Shown: positions 28,562 to 36,730 of the stretch, piece by piece | Layout: each line of letters starts with the position of its first letter | Position numbering within the stretch: the stretch's first letter is position 1 | Source of the DNA: Allobosea lathyri | GTDB lineage: Bacteria > Pseudomonadota > Alphaproteobacteria > Rhizobiales > Beijerinckiaceae | Length of the DNA: 64,000 bases | Reading direction: 5' to 3' | Assembly (NCBI RefSeq): GCF_900108245.1 | Contig: NZ_FNUY01000003.1 | Coordinates: 1-64,000, forward strand | The notes under the pieces: generated by a model | Told to the model about the DNA's origin: nothing | Seen by the model: the letters and a program-made list of their open reading frames with translations, nothing else | Database searches by the model: none | Made by a program: the position numbers and the translations under genes

Positions 28562-28879
28562 CTACCGGCCGGCGAAGATGTCGGGCGACGGCACCGGCTC
28601 CCAGCCCTGGCCCGAGGCGATGAGGCAGCTCAGACCTTGCGGCGTGGTGGCAAAGACGGTCCAGGAGCCGGACTGGTTGGCGAAGAGCTCCAGGACGAAG
28701 CCGCCATTGGCGAGGCCGCTGCCAATCTCGCGCTCCCCGAACAGGCTCTGCAGATGGGCGATCACCTGCGTCCGGTCGGAGCAAGGCGGGCCGCGCGGCG
28801 CCTGGGCCTGTGCGACAGTGGCCAATCCCAGCGCAGCCAGAACCAGCCAGACGATCGAAAGATGCTTGAGGAATCGCAT
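28562..28879 (-). CDS. Small secreted protein of unknown function
   Basis: 105 residues with a clear signal peptide (MRFLKHLSIVWLVLAALGLA, cleavage near AQA). The mature part has two cysteines (PPCSDRTQVIAHLQ and GLSCLIASG) that could form a disulfide, and ends GQGWEPVPSPDIFAGR. The pattern of helix, Cys and C-terminal GxGWEP occurs in small periplasmic proteins of Rhizobiales, but I cannot name a family. GGGAGG lies 5 nt before the start at 28879, which decides it over the longer frame. Confidence 0.75.
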   Translation of the reverse strand: MRFLKHLSIVWLVLAALGLATVAQAQAPRGPPCSDRTQVIAHLQSLFGEREIGSGLANGGFVLELFANQSGSWTVFATTPQGLSCLIASGQGWEPVPSPDIFAGR

Positions 28880-29087
28880 GACCACCTCCCTGTCCAGGGG
28901 GCGGCCGCGAGAAGCGAATGTGGCGTCGAGGGGCCGTGCGGTCGCCCATGACAGCTTGAATCTGGGGATTTCGCCGCTTGCCTTCAAGGTTCGAAGCCTC
29001 GCGCTATGGGCCATAATCGGGCGCGAAGCCGGCTCCCCCTGGCTGCGATCCTGCCCTATAAGAGCAAATCTTGATTTCGGAGGTTCC

Positions 29088-29375
29088 ATGTCGTTCTTCA
29101 AATCCCTGTTCGGCGGACGCAAGGCCGCAAGCGAGGAGCCGGCCGGCCCGGTCAAGAGCCTGGAGCACAAGGGTTTCATGATCCATGCGACGCCCTATCA
29201 GGAGGGCGGGCAGCACCAGCTCTGCGGTGTCATCGAGAAGGAGATCGACGGCGAGTTGCGCAGCCACCGCTTCGTGCGGGCCGATCGCTTCCCCGGCGTG
29301 GCCGAAGCCGCCGATTTCGCCCTGATCAAGGGCCAGCAGATCATCGACGAACAGGGCGACGGGTTGTTCAAATAA
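29088..29375 (+). CDS. HlyU-family protein
   Basis: 95 residues. MSFFKSLFGGRKA opens the protein; YQEGGQHQLCGVIEKEIDGELRSHRFVRADRF and ALIKGQQIIDEQGD match the HlyU family (PF10115). The name comes from a Vibrio haemolysin activator, but the rhizobial members are mostly uncharacterised. CGGAGG lies just upstream of the start at 29088. It is followed by a family A repeat. Confidence 0.87.
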   Translation: MSFFKSLFGGRKAASEEPAGPVKSLEHKGFMIHATPYQEGGQHQLCGVIEKEIDGELRSHRFVRADRFPGVAEAADFALIKGQQIIDEQGDGLFK

Positions 29376-29416
29376 TATCCAAGATCATTGGAGAATTCAG
29401 AGCCATCTGAAACTCC

Positions 29417-29537
29417 AGCCCTCATCCTGAGGAGCCATTTCGTTGGAAATGGCGTCTCGAAGGATGGTCCAGAGGGTTCCGGAGGCTCCTGAATCATCCT
29501 TCGAGACGCCGCTTTGCGGCTCCTCAGGATGAGGGCT
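29417..29537. repeat. Family A palindromic repeat, copy 5
   Basis: Begins AGCCCTCATCCTGAGGAGC and ends GCTCCTCAGGATGAGGGCT. It directly follows the HlyU-type gene. Confidence 0.85.
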
Positions 29538-29950
29538 GAGGGAGTTACCGGGATACTTATCCCCGCTCCCCAGGCCTGCGCTTATGCTGCGCCTGCTTTA
29601 CCCGACCAAGGGGGCTGTCGCGAGGCATCGTGCGGCCGGGTGAAGTTGCGGTTTTCGCCGTCTTGCGTCGTTGCTGGCGCGAGGTGACGGAGGTGTCGGT
29701 GGTCGCCATGCAGGTGACCCAGGCTGCGTGGTCCCGAGGGTTGGGATCGCTCAAGAGCCACCGGCGCAGAAAACAGCCGTGCGCGGGGCGAGGCAGCGGC
29801 TGTTGGCGCTGCTTCGACATCTCGACATCGACTTCGACATCGGCATGCGGTCGCCTCGCATGCCGCAGCCTTGCCCCGCGCATCCCCTTGGATACGCCTT
29901 CAAAAGCCCGGTACCTCGCGGCAAGCAGCCGGCGGGGCCGTGCGCGCGTG
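29538..29950. other. Intergenic stretch without a convincing gene
   Basis: Part of the 890-bp gap 29376-30265. Open frames exist on both strands (for example a 150-codon basic frame 29557-30009 on minus), but they overlap each other, run into repeat D, lack clear ribosome sites and match no family I recognise. GC-rich, with no clear terminator or RNA gene seen. A structured RNA cannot be excluded by eye. Confidence 0.4.
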
Positions 29951-30110
29951 CCTTCTCCCCTCGCGGGAGAAGGTGGCAGCGCGAAGCGCTGACGGATGAG
30001 GGGGCGCACTGCCGGTGCCGATTGGCGAAATATCAGCCGAACACATTTGAAAGCGCACGGCGCCCCTCATCCGCCCCTGCCGGGGCACCTTCTCCCGCGA
30101 GGGGAGAAGG
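29951..30110. repeat. Family D inverted-repeat element
   Basis: CCTTCTCCCCTCGCGGGAGA at the left and TCTCCCGCGAGGGGAGAAGG at the right, with inner CGGATGAGGGG / CCCCTCATCCG also paired. It spans 160 bp. Only one copy lies in the window; similar elements are frequent in Rhizobiales genomes (general knowledge). Confidence 0.8.
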
Positions 30111-30265
30111 GAAGGGGCGCGGCGTGTTTTCGCGAGCAACCAACCGAGCACGCCGCCAACGCCGGCCCGCCCTGTCATCGCTGCGCTTGCTCCGCCGGTC
30201 GGCGCTGCCTAATCCTCACGCACGACAAGAGCAGGCCGTGCTTCAAATCGGCCATCCGAGGAAAC

Positions 30266-31492
30266 ATGTCAGCTGACGACCAGCGCTACGCGCCCGATTC
30301 ATCCTATGCCTGGCTGCGGCTGGTCATGTCGCTCGTGCTGGGCACGGTCGCCTGTGTCGGCACCTGGTCGGTCGTCGTCGTGCTTCCTTCCGTGCAGCAG
30401 GAATTCGGCACGCTGCGCGCGGGCGCCGCGCTGCCCTATACCTGCGTGATGCTCGGCTTCGGCTTCGGCAACATCGCCATGGGCCGGATCGCTGATCGCT
30501 TCGGCATCGTCGTTCCGATCGTTGCGGGCGCCCTGCTGCTCGGCTCCGGCTACATGCTGGCCGGGCTCGCGCAATCGCTCTGGCAGTTCGCGCTCATTCA
30601 TCTCGTGCTGATCGGTGTCGGCGGGGGCGCGGGGTTTGCACCGCTGATCGCCGATCTCTCGCACTGGTTCCGCAAGCATCGTGGGCTGGCCGTCGTGTTC
30701 GGGGCGTCGGGCAGCTATCTCGCCGGCGTGATCTGGCCGCAGGTCATCACCTGGGGGCTTCAGAACCATGGCTGGCGCGCGACGCATATCGGCATCGGCG
30801 TGGTGGCGCTGGTCGTGATGCTGCCGCTGGCGCTGTTCTTCCGCCGTCGTCCCTCGCATGAGCAGATGGCGGCCGACGAGGCTGCGAGCGCGGGAGCGCG
30901 GGGCGATCTGGGGCTCAGCGCGAGCCAGCTGCAATGGTTGCTCGCGATCGCCGGCTTCAGCTGCTGCGTGGCGATGGCGATGCCGCAGGTCCATATCGTC
31001 GCCTATTGCGGCGATCTCGGCTACGGCGTCGCGCGCGGCGCGGAAATGCTGTCGCTGATGCTGCTGCTCGGCATCATCAGCCGCATCGGCTCGGGCTTCG
31101 TTGCCGACCGGATCGGCGGCGTCGCGACGCTGGCTCTGGGCGCGCTGATGCAGGGCATCGCGCTGTTCCTCTATCTCTGGTTCGACGGATTGACCTCGCT
31201 CTTCATCGTCACCGGCATCTTCGGCCTGTTTCAGGGGGGGATCGTGCCGATGTATGCCGTGATCATCCGCGAATACTTGCCCGCCAAGGAGGCCGGCGTG
31301 CGCATCGGCATCGTGATGTCGGCGACGGTGCTGGGCATGGCGTTCGGCGGCTATGTCTCGGGCGCGATCTTCGACTATTTCGCCTCCTACCGCGTCGCCT
31401 TCCTGAACGGGCTCGCCTGGAACCTCGTCAATGTCGTGCTGGTCTGTTGGCTGATGCTGCGGTCGAGGTCGAGGGTGGCGGCTGCGGTGTAG
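30266..31492 (+). CDS. MFS transporter (monocarboxylate/OFA-like branch)
   Basis: 408 residues with 12 hydrophobic helices. FGFGNIAMGRIADRFGIVVP is the cytoplasmic loop motif (GxxxDRxG), and LIGVGGGAGFAPLIADLSHWF and FGLFQGGIVPMYAVIIREY are typical of the monocarboxylate-porter/oxalate-formate branch. The substrate is probably a small organic anion, inferred from subfamily resemblance. The start at 30266 has GAGGAAAC upstream. It stands alone between repeats. Confidence 0.85.
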   Translation: MSADDQRYAPDSSYAWLRLVMSLVLGTVACVGTWSVVVVLPSVQQEFGTLRAGAALPYTCVMLGFGFGNIAMGRIADRFGIVVPIVAGALLLGSGYMLAGLAQSLWQFALIHLVLIGVGGGAGFAPLIADLSHWFRKHRGLAVVFGASGSYLAGVIWPQVITWGLQNHGWRATHIGIGVVALVVMLPLALFFRRRPSHEQMAADEAASAGARGDLGLSASQLQWLLAIAGFSCCVAMAMPQVHIVAYCGDLGYGVARGAEMLSLMLLLGIISRIGSGFVADRIGGVATLALGALMQGIALFLYLWFDGLTSLFIVTGIFGLFQGGIVPMYAVIIREYLPAKEAGVRIGIVMSATVLGMAFGGYVSGAIFDYFASYRVAFLNGLAWNLVNVVLVCWLMLRSRSRVAAAV

Positions 31493-31500
31493 AGCGCCAG

Positions 31501-31583
31501 CCGTCATTGCGAGCGTAGCGAAGCAATCCAGGGGGACGTAGCGCGAGCCCTGCTGGATCGCTTCGCTACGCTCGCAATGACGG
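31501..31583. repeat. Family C palindromic repeat, complete copy
   Basis: CCGTCATTGCGAGCGTAGCG at the left and the complementary CGCTACGCTCGCAATGACGG at the right give 20-bp arms; AGCAATCCAG sits inside. It begins 9 bp after the MFS stop. Confidence 0.85.
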
Positions 31584-31615
31584 GGGCCGGCTCGTGCGGC
31601 CCTGATCTCGACCTT

Positions 31616-32038
31616 TCAGCTTGCCGAAGCCGCCGGCCGATAGGTCCCAAAACACCAGACATGGCCTTCCGGGTCCTTGCAGATGAAGTCGCGGCTGCCA
31701 TAGGGCTGGTCGGTCGGCTCCATGCAGATTTCGGCGCCGGCCTTGCGGGCGCGCTCGCAGCGGGCGTCGATGTTGTCGGTGGCGATATAGGGCGAGGCCG
31801 TGGTGCCGCCGAGCTTGCCCGGCCGTGCGACAAGCTTGCCGAACTGGTTGTTCTCGTCGGAACCGAGCATGACGTAGCTTTCGCCCATGCGCAGCTCGCC
31901 ATGGAGCAGGGTCTTGCCGTCTTCAGAGTAATAGGCGGCGTGCTTCTCGAAGCCGAAGGCCTCGATCAGCCAGTCATACATTTTCGGGGCGTCGGCATAG
32001 CGCAGCGAGACGCAGATCATGGCGGGTGGCAGGGTCAT
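31616..32038 (-). CDS. VOC-family (glyoxalase/bleomycin-resistance-like) protein
   Basis: 140 residues. Two beta-alpha-beta-beta-beta units: CVSLRYADAPKMYDWLIEAFGF and SPYIATDNIDARCERARKAGAEI, ending in RDFICKDPEGHVWCFGTY. This is the PhnB-like branch of the vicinal-oxygen-chelate superfamily. Glu/His metal positions (HGELRMGESYVML; DPEGHVW) are present. The substrate is unknown. Confidence 0.85.
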   Translation of the reverse strand: MTLPPAMICVSLRYADAPKMYDWLIEAFGFEKHAAYYSEDGKTLLHGELRMGESYVMLGSDENNQFGKLVARPGKLGGTTASPYIATDNIDARCERARKAGAEICMEPTDQPYGSRDFICKDPEGHVWCFGTYRPAASAS

Positions 32039-32137
32039 GGCGTTCCTCCCCGGAGCGAGCTTTCAGGCTTCCGCTTGACGGGAGCCTGCCGCGCGTCCGA
32101 TGTCGATGCAACCACAAGTCTTCCGGGAGAGTCGTCC

Positions 32138-32230
32138 ATGCTCTTGACCATGATCGCCGGCCACCTGCCCAAGCCCGCCTGGCTCGCGGCTGGTGCCGCC
32201 CAGGTCAGGGCTGGGCTGGGCCGGGTCTGA
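32138..32230 (+). CDS. Possible 30-residue upstream peptide
   Basis: A short frame encoding MLLTMIAGHLPKPAWLAAGA and ten more residues. It ends in TGATG, overlapping the start of the next gene by one base, a classic reinitiation arrangement. GGGAGAG lies 7-8 nt upstream. It may be a true small protein or a leader for the membrane protein; no family is recognised. Confidence 0.4.
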   Translation: MLLTMIAGHLPKPAWLAAGAAQVRAGLGRV

Positions 32231-32595
32231 TGGCGGTCGCGCGGCGGCGCGCCGTCACTCCCGCGGAAGCACGCCGGCGCTTCGCCCGCAATCTAGCGCG
32301 CGCGCTTGCCGTCTGGCTTGGCCTGGCCGTGGTCGGGATGGCGATCGGCATGGTCGGCTACATGGCGACCGAGGGCATGAGCGCCATCGACGCTTATGTG
32401 AATGCGGCTATGATCCTGTCCGGCATGGGCCCGGTGGACCAGCTCAAGACGGAGGGCGGCAAGTTCTTCGCCGGCAGCTATGCGCTGTTCTCGGGCCTGT
32501 TCGTGGTGATCGCGACCGGGTTCGTGCTGGCGCCGATATTCCACCATGTGCTTCACCGCTTCCATGTCGAACAGGGAAAGAATGACGATGACTGA
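32230..32595 (+). CDS. Two-helix membrane protein with degenerate channel-like pore segment
   Basis: 121 residues. A basic N-terminus (ARRRFARNLAR) is followed by membrane helix 1 (about 28-48), a re-entrant-like segment with AYVNAAMILSGMGPVDQL, and helix 2 (about 82-104) ending LHRFHVEQGKNDDD. The topology resembles the pore module of two-TM potassium channels, but the filter TVGYG is absent (LSGMGPV sits there). It is a conserved uncharacterised family in my memory. It is coupled to the short frame upstream and overlaps the thioesterase gene downstream. Confidence 0.72.
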   Translation: MAVARRRAVTPAEARRRFARNLARALAVWLGLAVVGMAIGMVGYMATEGMSAIDAYVNAAMILSGMGPVDQLKTEGGKFFAGSYALFSGLFVVIATGFVLAPIFHHVLHRFHVEQGKNDDD

Positions 32596-32998
32596 GCCTG
32601 GCCTGACGCCCGAGGAAGAGCCGCGCGGGGACCTCACCGTGCGCGTCAACGCGATGCCGGCCGACACCAACGCCAATGGCGACATTTTCGGCGGCTGGGT
32701 GATGTCGCGGATGGATGCGGCTGGCGGCATTGCCGGCGTCGACCGGGCGCAGGGCAGGGTGGTGACGATCGCAGTCGACGCCATGACCTTCATCCGGCCG
32801 GTCAAGGTCGGCGACGTGCTCAGCGTCTATACCGAGGTGGAGTCGATCGGCCGCACCTCGATGAAGATCCATGTCGAGGCCTGGGCCCGGCGCTTCCGTA
32901 CCACGCTGCATGAGAAGGTCACCGACGCCACCTTCACCTTCGTCGCGATCGACGAGGAGGGGCGCCCGCGCCCCGTGCCGAAACTGCCGGAAAGCTGA
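32582..32998 (+). CDS. Acyl-CoA thioesterase, YciA-like hotdog fold
   Basis: 138 residues. NANGDIFGGWVMSRMDAAGGIAG is the catalytic N-terminal motif (Asn/Asp) of the YciA/BACH hotdog thioesterases; DAMTFIRPVKVGDVLSVYTEV and MKIHVEAWARRF complete the fold. It hydrolyses acyl-CoAs with broad specificity. The start at 32582 overlaps the preceding gene by 14 bp; an ATG at 32588 is an alternative. Confidence 0.92.
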   Translation: MTMTEPGLTPEEEPRGDLTVRVNAMPADTNANGDIFGGWVMSRMDAAGGIAGVDRAQGRVVTIAVDAMTFIRPVKVGDVLSVYTEVESIGRTSMKIHVEAWARRFRTTLHEKVTDATFTFVAIDEEGRPRPVPKLPES

Positions 32999-33030
32999 GC
33001 GCTGCCATCTGTCTTTCATGCTCGGAACCA

Positions 33031-33144
33031 CGTCGTCATCCTGGACAAGCGGCGAAGCCGCGCAGCTCCGGGATCCATCGTAGAAGTTCGCAGCCCTACG
33101 ATGGATCCCGGGCCTCCGCTTCGCTACGCCCCAGGATGACGACG
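33031..33144. repeat. Family B palindromic repeat
   Basis: CGTCGTCATCCTGG at the left, CCAGGATGACGACG at the right, with paired CTACGATGGATCCC / GGGATCCATCGTAG inside. Confidence 0.82.
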
Positions 33145-33507
33145 GGGTTCCCAGCCAAAACAGCATGCTCCAGCGCGAAATGTGGGGCTCCCGGGGACAC
33201 AGGTCCTAACGGAACATGAAGCAGCCCCTCCGCGCAGTGATTCAGAAGAATCCGCCTCATTAAGCGTTCTTTAAACGCATCTGCGTGATCTTGAGCCCCG
33301 ACAGACCCAAGGCCGAATGGCCGGGTCGGGGGAATTTCATGCTCTTTGTCGCGTCACAGATCGTCGGCCGCAGCGCTTTCGCGCCTGCGCCCGGATTCCT
33401 GTGGTGCAGTCGCGTCCGGCCCGTTCGGGACGGAAGCGCGCAGGCGGGCAGCCTTCCTCACGTGACCGTTCAGTTCCTTGCGTAGCCTAGTATCCGGAGA
33501 GCGATCC
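33145..33507. other. Gene-free region upstream of chemoreceptor
   Basis: No convincing gene. It contains an AT-richer patch around 33255-33285 (TTAAGCGTTCTTTAAACG) that could hold a promoter, and a possible hairpin at 33296-33332 (CCCCGA...TCGGGG with inner GGCC/GGCC). A frame at 33285-33485 has no family resemblance. The promoter of the receptor gene should lie here. Confidence 0.4.
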
Positions 33508-35919
33508 ATGACGAAGGCCAAGAAGCCCACGCGCGAGCAAAAGCCGCTGCGCATCGGCATTGCCGCACGCATCTATGCGGCGCTGGGCGTCATGACCGCT
33601 CTGACGATCGTCGCCTCGCTCGTCGCCTGGCTGTCCTATGACAGCGTCGACCATACGGTCGATGACATGATCCAGCGCAAGATGCCGGTCGTCGAGCTCG
33701 CGCTCGAGCTGTCCCAGGCGGCCACGCAGTCGACCGCGCTCGCGGCGCGTTTCAGCGAGATCGAGACGACCCAGCAGCGCTCGGTGTTGACCACGGAGCT
33801 CGACAAGGTCGAGGCGCAGCAGATGGATCTGCTGCGCCGCATTGGCACGCACGGCAATGTCGACAAGGTCAAGACGGAGAAGGCGATCGACGCGCTGTCG
33901 CGCCAGATCAACGACATCAACGACCTGACCGGCCAGCGGCTTCGCAGCGCATCCGAGCAGAACGGGGCGCTCGAAAAGCTCTCCAAGGCTCGTGAAGGCT
34001 TCACCGCGCTTGCCGATTTCGAGACCGGGGATGCGCAGTTCAACGTCAAGATGAACATCGCCAGCGCGACCCAGCTCACCGGCAAGGAGATCGAGGAAGC
34101 ACTGGCCGGCATCATCGACAAGGATCTCGCGGCCCTGCAGACGGCCCAGTCGCTTCAGCTCCAGGTGAGCGAGATGGTAGGGCTGCTCCGTGAGATCTCG
34201 CAGATCGACAACCGCGAGAAGCTCGACAATGCGAAGTCGCGCTTCAACGCGATCTTGAGCCAGCTTCGTGGCATCCTCGCCGCGGCCGACAAGCTCCAGG
34301 CCAACCCGGCGCGGAGCCAGGTGGTCAATGCGGTGATCGATCTCGGCGAGGGTCCAGGGGGGCTGATTGCCATCCGCGAACGCGATCTCGTCACGCGCGC
34401 CGCGATCGAGGCCGGTCTCAAGCAGACCCATGCTGTGGCGGATGCCGTTCGCCGCCAGGTCGGCGAACTCGTGACCACCGCGCGCAGCGAAGCAGTCGCC
34501 TCCGGCGAGGCGACCCGCAAGCTGATCGACCAGAGCAAGATCTGGCTCGGCACCATCGGCATCGGCTCGCTGCTGATCGCGCTGGCGCTGTCGCTGTTCT
34601 ATGTGCGCCCGATGATCGTAGGCCGCCTCAACCGGCTCTGGGCCGCGACCCGCGCCATTGCCGATGGTGCATTGGAGACGGTCGTCGACACCAAGGGCAA
34701 TGACGAGATCTCCGACATCTCGAAGAGCGTGCTGCTCTTCCGCGACAATGCGGTGGCGCTGCGCGCGGCCGAAGCTGCCAAGATCGAGGACGAAGCCCTG
34801 GCGCAGCATCGCCGCCGCGAGATGATGCAGGAACTCGGCGCGGCCTTCGGTCAGGTCGTTGCGGCGGCAGCCGCCGGCGATTTCGGCCAGCGGGTGTCGG
34901 CGACCTTCGCCGATGCCGAGCTGAACGCGCTGGCCGGTTCGGTCAATGCGCTGCTGGAAACCGTGCAGACCGGCCTGTCCGAGACCTGCGACGTGCTGGC
35001 GGAATTGTCGGCCGGCCATCTCTCGACCCGTGTCGAGGGCCTCTATCAGGGCGCTTTCGCCGAGCTCAAGAACGGCGCCAACGGCCTCGCCGACGAGTTC
35101 GAGAGCACGCTCGCCCGGTTGTCGGAGACGGTCTCTGCGGTTCGCAGCGCGACCAGCGAAATCCTCGACGGCGTCACCGATCTCGCCGAGCGCACCAGCG
35201 AGGAAAGCAACGCCGTCTCGATGGCGACGAACCAGCTCGGCGCTTTCGCAGGCACGGTCCGCAAGACCGCGACCGACGCCGCCCAGGCGACCGGCATGGC
35301 CGAGGGCGCCGAAGCGCGGGCCCAGCAGGGCGAGAAGGTCGTCGCCTCGGCGCTGGAGGCGATGCACCGCATCCGCTCCTCCTCCAGCAAGATTTCCGAG
35401 GTCATCGCGATGATCGACGAGATCGCCTTCCAGACCAATCTGCTGGCGCTCAACGCTGCTGTCGAGGCGGCCCGTGCCGGCGATAGCGGGCGCGGTTTCG
35501 CGGTGGTCGCGACCGAGGTGCGCAGCCTGGCCAAGCGCTCGGCCGATGCGTCCAATGACGTCAAGAAGCTGGTCGAGGCCGCCCATGGCGACGTCAAGGT
35601 CGGCGTCGGCCTGGTCGAGGAGACCTCGGCGATGTTCGAGGCGATCGTCGCCTCGGTCAACGACCTGACCGGGCTGATGAACGGCATCTCGCAGACCGCC
35701 AAGAGCCAGGCGACCGATGTCTCGGCGATCAACCATGAGATCGACGGCATCGGCACGATGGCGCATCAGAACGCGGCGCTGGTCGAGGAGACCAATGCGG
35801 CGCTGGCGCTGACCGACGAACAGACCCGCGCGCTGACCGAGCACATTGCCCGCTTCAGCTTCCGCGAAGGCCATGTCGCTGCTCATGCAGGGGAAGGCCA
35901 GATCGCCCGCGCTGCTTGA
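33508..35919 (+). CDS. Methyl-accepting chemotaxis protein, transmembrane
   Basis: 803-residue chemoreceptor. Membrane helix 1 lies at about 18-44 and helix 2 at about 350-370. The ~300-residue periplasmic part between them is helical, of four-helix-bundle type. A HAMP domain follows (RPMIVGRLNRLWAATRAIADG) and a second HAMP-like stretch near residue 480. The signalling hairpin tip is EIAFQTNLLALNAAVEAARA. No C-terminal WxxF pentapeptide is present (it ends GEGQIARAA). The start at 33508 has a GGAGAG site. It lies away from the che cluster; the ligand is unknown. A strong terminator follows. Confidence 0.95.
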   Translation: MTKAKKPTREQKPLRIGIAARIYAALGVMTALTIVASLVAWLSYDSVDHTVDDMIQRKMPVVELALELSQAATQSTALAARFSEIETTQQRSVLTTELDKVEAQQMDLLRRIGTHGNVDKVKTEKAIDALSRQINDINDLTGQRLRSASEQNGALEKLSKAREGFTALADFETGDAQFNVKMNIASATQLTGKEIEEALAGIIDKDLAALQTAQSLQLQVSEMVGLLREISQIDNREKLDNAKSRFNAILSQLRGILAAADKLQANPARSQVVNAVIDLGEGPGGLIAIRERDLVTRAAIEAGLKQTHAVADAVRRQVGELVTTARSEAVASGEATRKLIDQSKIWLGTIGIGSLLIALALSLFYVRPMIVGRLNRLWAATRAIADGALETVVDTKGNDEISDISKSVLLFRDNAVALRAAEAAKIEDEALAQHRRREMMQELGAAFGQVVAAAAAGDFGQRVSATFADAELNALAGSVNALLETVQTGLSETCDVLAELSAGHLSTRVEGLYQGAFAELKNGANGLADEFESTLARLSETVSAVRSATSEILDGVTDLAERTSEESNAVSMATNQLGAFAGTVRKTATDAAQATGMAEGAEARAQQGEKVVASALEAMHRIRSSSSKISEVIAMIDEIAFQTNLLALNAAVEAARAGDSGRGFAVVATEVRSLAKRSADASNDVKKLVEAAHGDVKVGVGLVEETSAMFEAIVASVNDLTGLMNGISQTAKSQATDVSAINHEIDGIGTMAHQNAALVEETNAALALTDEQTRALTEHIARFSFREGHVAAHAGEGQIARAA

Positions 35920-35948
35920 TCCGGCGTACCCCCAACTTGCTTGCAAAG

Positions 35949-35977
35949 CGCCGCCGCTCCTCCGAGCGGCGGCGTTT
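35949..35977 (+). terminator. Rho-independent terminator of the chemoreceptor gene
   Basis: CGCCGCCGCTC-CTCC-GAGCGGCGGCG, a perfect 11-bp stem with tetraloop, then TTT. It lies 30 bp past the stop. Confidence 0.85.
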
Positions 35978-36193
35978 CCATTGGGGGGCGAGCGTTGGCT
36001 GGATAACGCGAAGGTGATGGCGCCTCGCCCCTTGTTGCGGCGGGGGCCAATGGACTTCGGCCGCGGCCGGTCCTTAAATCAGGCAAGAAGTCAGGCATGC
36101 AAGCTGCGGCGAGTGGGCGGCGCTTCACGTCCTTCGCGGCACGATGTCCAGGCTCAGGCTTCTTCCAGTCAGACGCATCGCGAGAACCAGACA

Positions 36194-36730
36194 ATGACCG
36201 GGAAAACCATTTTCGCAAACCGCAGGCTTCTTCTCACCGGCGCAGTGGCAGCTGGTGCGGTCGGCCTGCTGCCGCGCTTTCTTGTGTCCGCCGACGCGCA
36301 ATCGCAGCCAGCAGGCGGCTCCTACAAGCCTACCGAAGCCATGGCGGGCGGCGCAAACAACTACGAACCCAACGCCCCGCTGGTGGAGAATCTCGGCACG
36401 GGCTTCGTCGTCTCGGGGCTGGTGCGCAAGGCCGGCAATGGCGAGCCGCTGCGCAATGTTCGCGTCCAGATATGGGCCGCCACCGAGCGGGGCGGGGAAC
36501 GCGTTCCCAGCAATCGCGGCAGCGTCATGACCGACGATCAGGGGCGCTACCGGCTCGAGACCTCGCCGATCGTTCCCCAGTTCGGGCAGCCCCATATCCA
36601 TATCGCCTATGACGATCCCGGCTTTGCCACCCTGTTTCTCAGGCCAGTGCTGAACAGCCGGCACGACAAGACCATGAATGTAGACTTCGTGCTCGCGCCT
36701 GCCTCGCCGAATGCGCCCCGCCCGAGTTGA
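36194..36730 (+). CDS. Tat-exported intradiol-dioxygenase-like protein lacking Tyr ligands
   Basis: 178 residues. NRRLLLTGAVAAGAVGLL is a twin-arginine signal, so the folded protein is exported. The mature part resembles the transthyretin-like fold of intradiol ring-cleavage dioxygenases: LRNVRVQIWAA, TDDQGRYRLET and GQPHIHIAYDDPGF. His134 and His136 match the HxH iron ligands, but the two tyrosine ligands (in GRY.H and PYPW contexts) are not seen. Classical catechol cleavage is therefore doubtful. The gene overlaps a bis-heme-type membrane protein gene by 20 bp. Confidence 0.75.
   Translation: MTGKTIFANRRLLLTGAVAAGAVGLLPRFLVSADAQSQPAGGSYKPTEAMAGGANNYEPNAPLVENLGTGFVVSGLVRKAGNGEPLRNVRVQIWAATERGGERVPSNRGSVMTDDQGRYRLETSPIVPQFGQPHIHIAYDDPGFATLFLRPVLNSRHDKTMNVDFVLAPASPNAPRPS

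Noticed and set aside
29557..30009. 150-codon basic protein on the minus strand
   Set aside because: It overlaps repeat D, lacks a ribosome site and competes with plus-strand frames of similar length; composition looks non-coding.
33487..35946. 819-codon minus-strand frame opposite the chemoreceptor
   Set aside because: Shadow of the plus-strand chemoreceptor; no recognisable domain.
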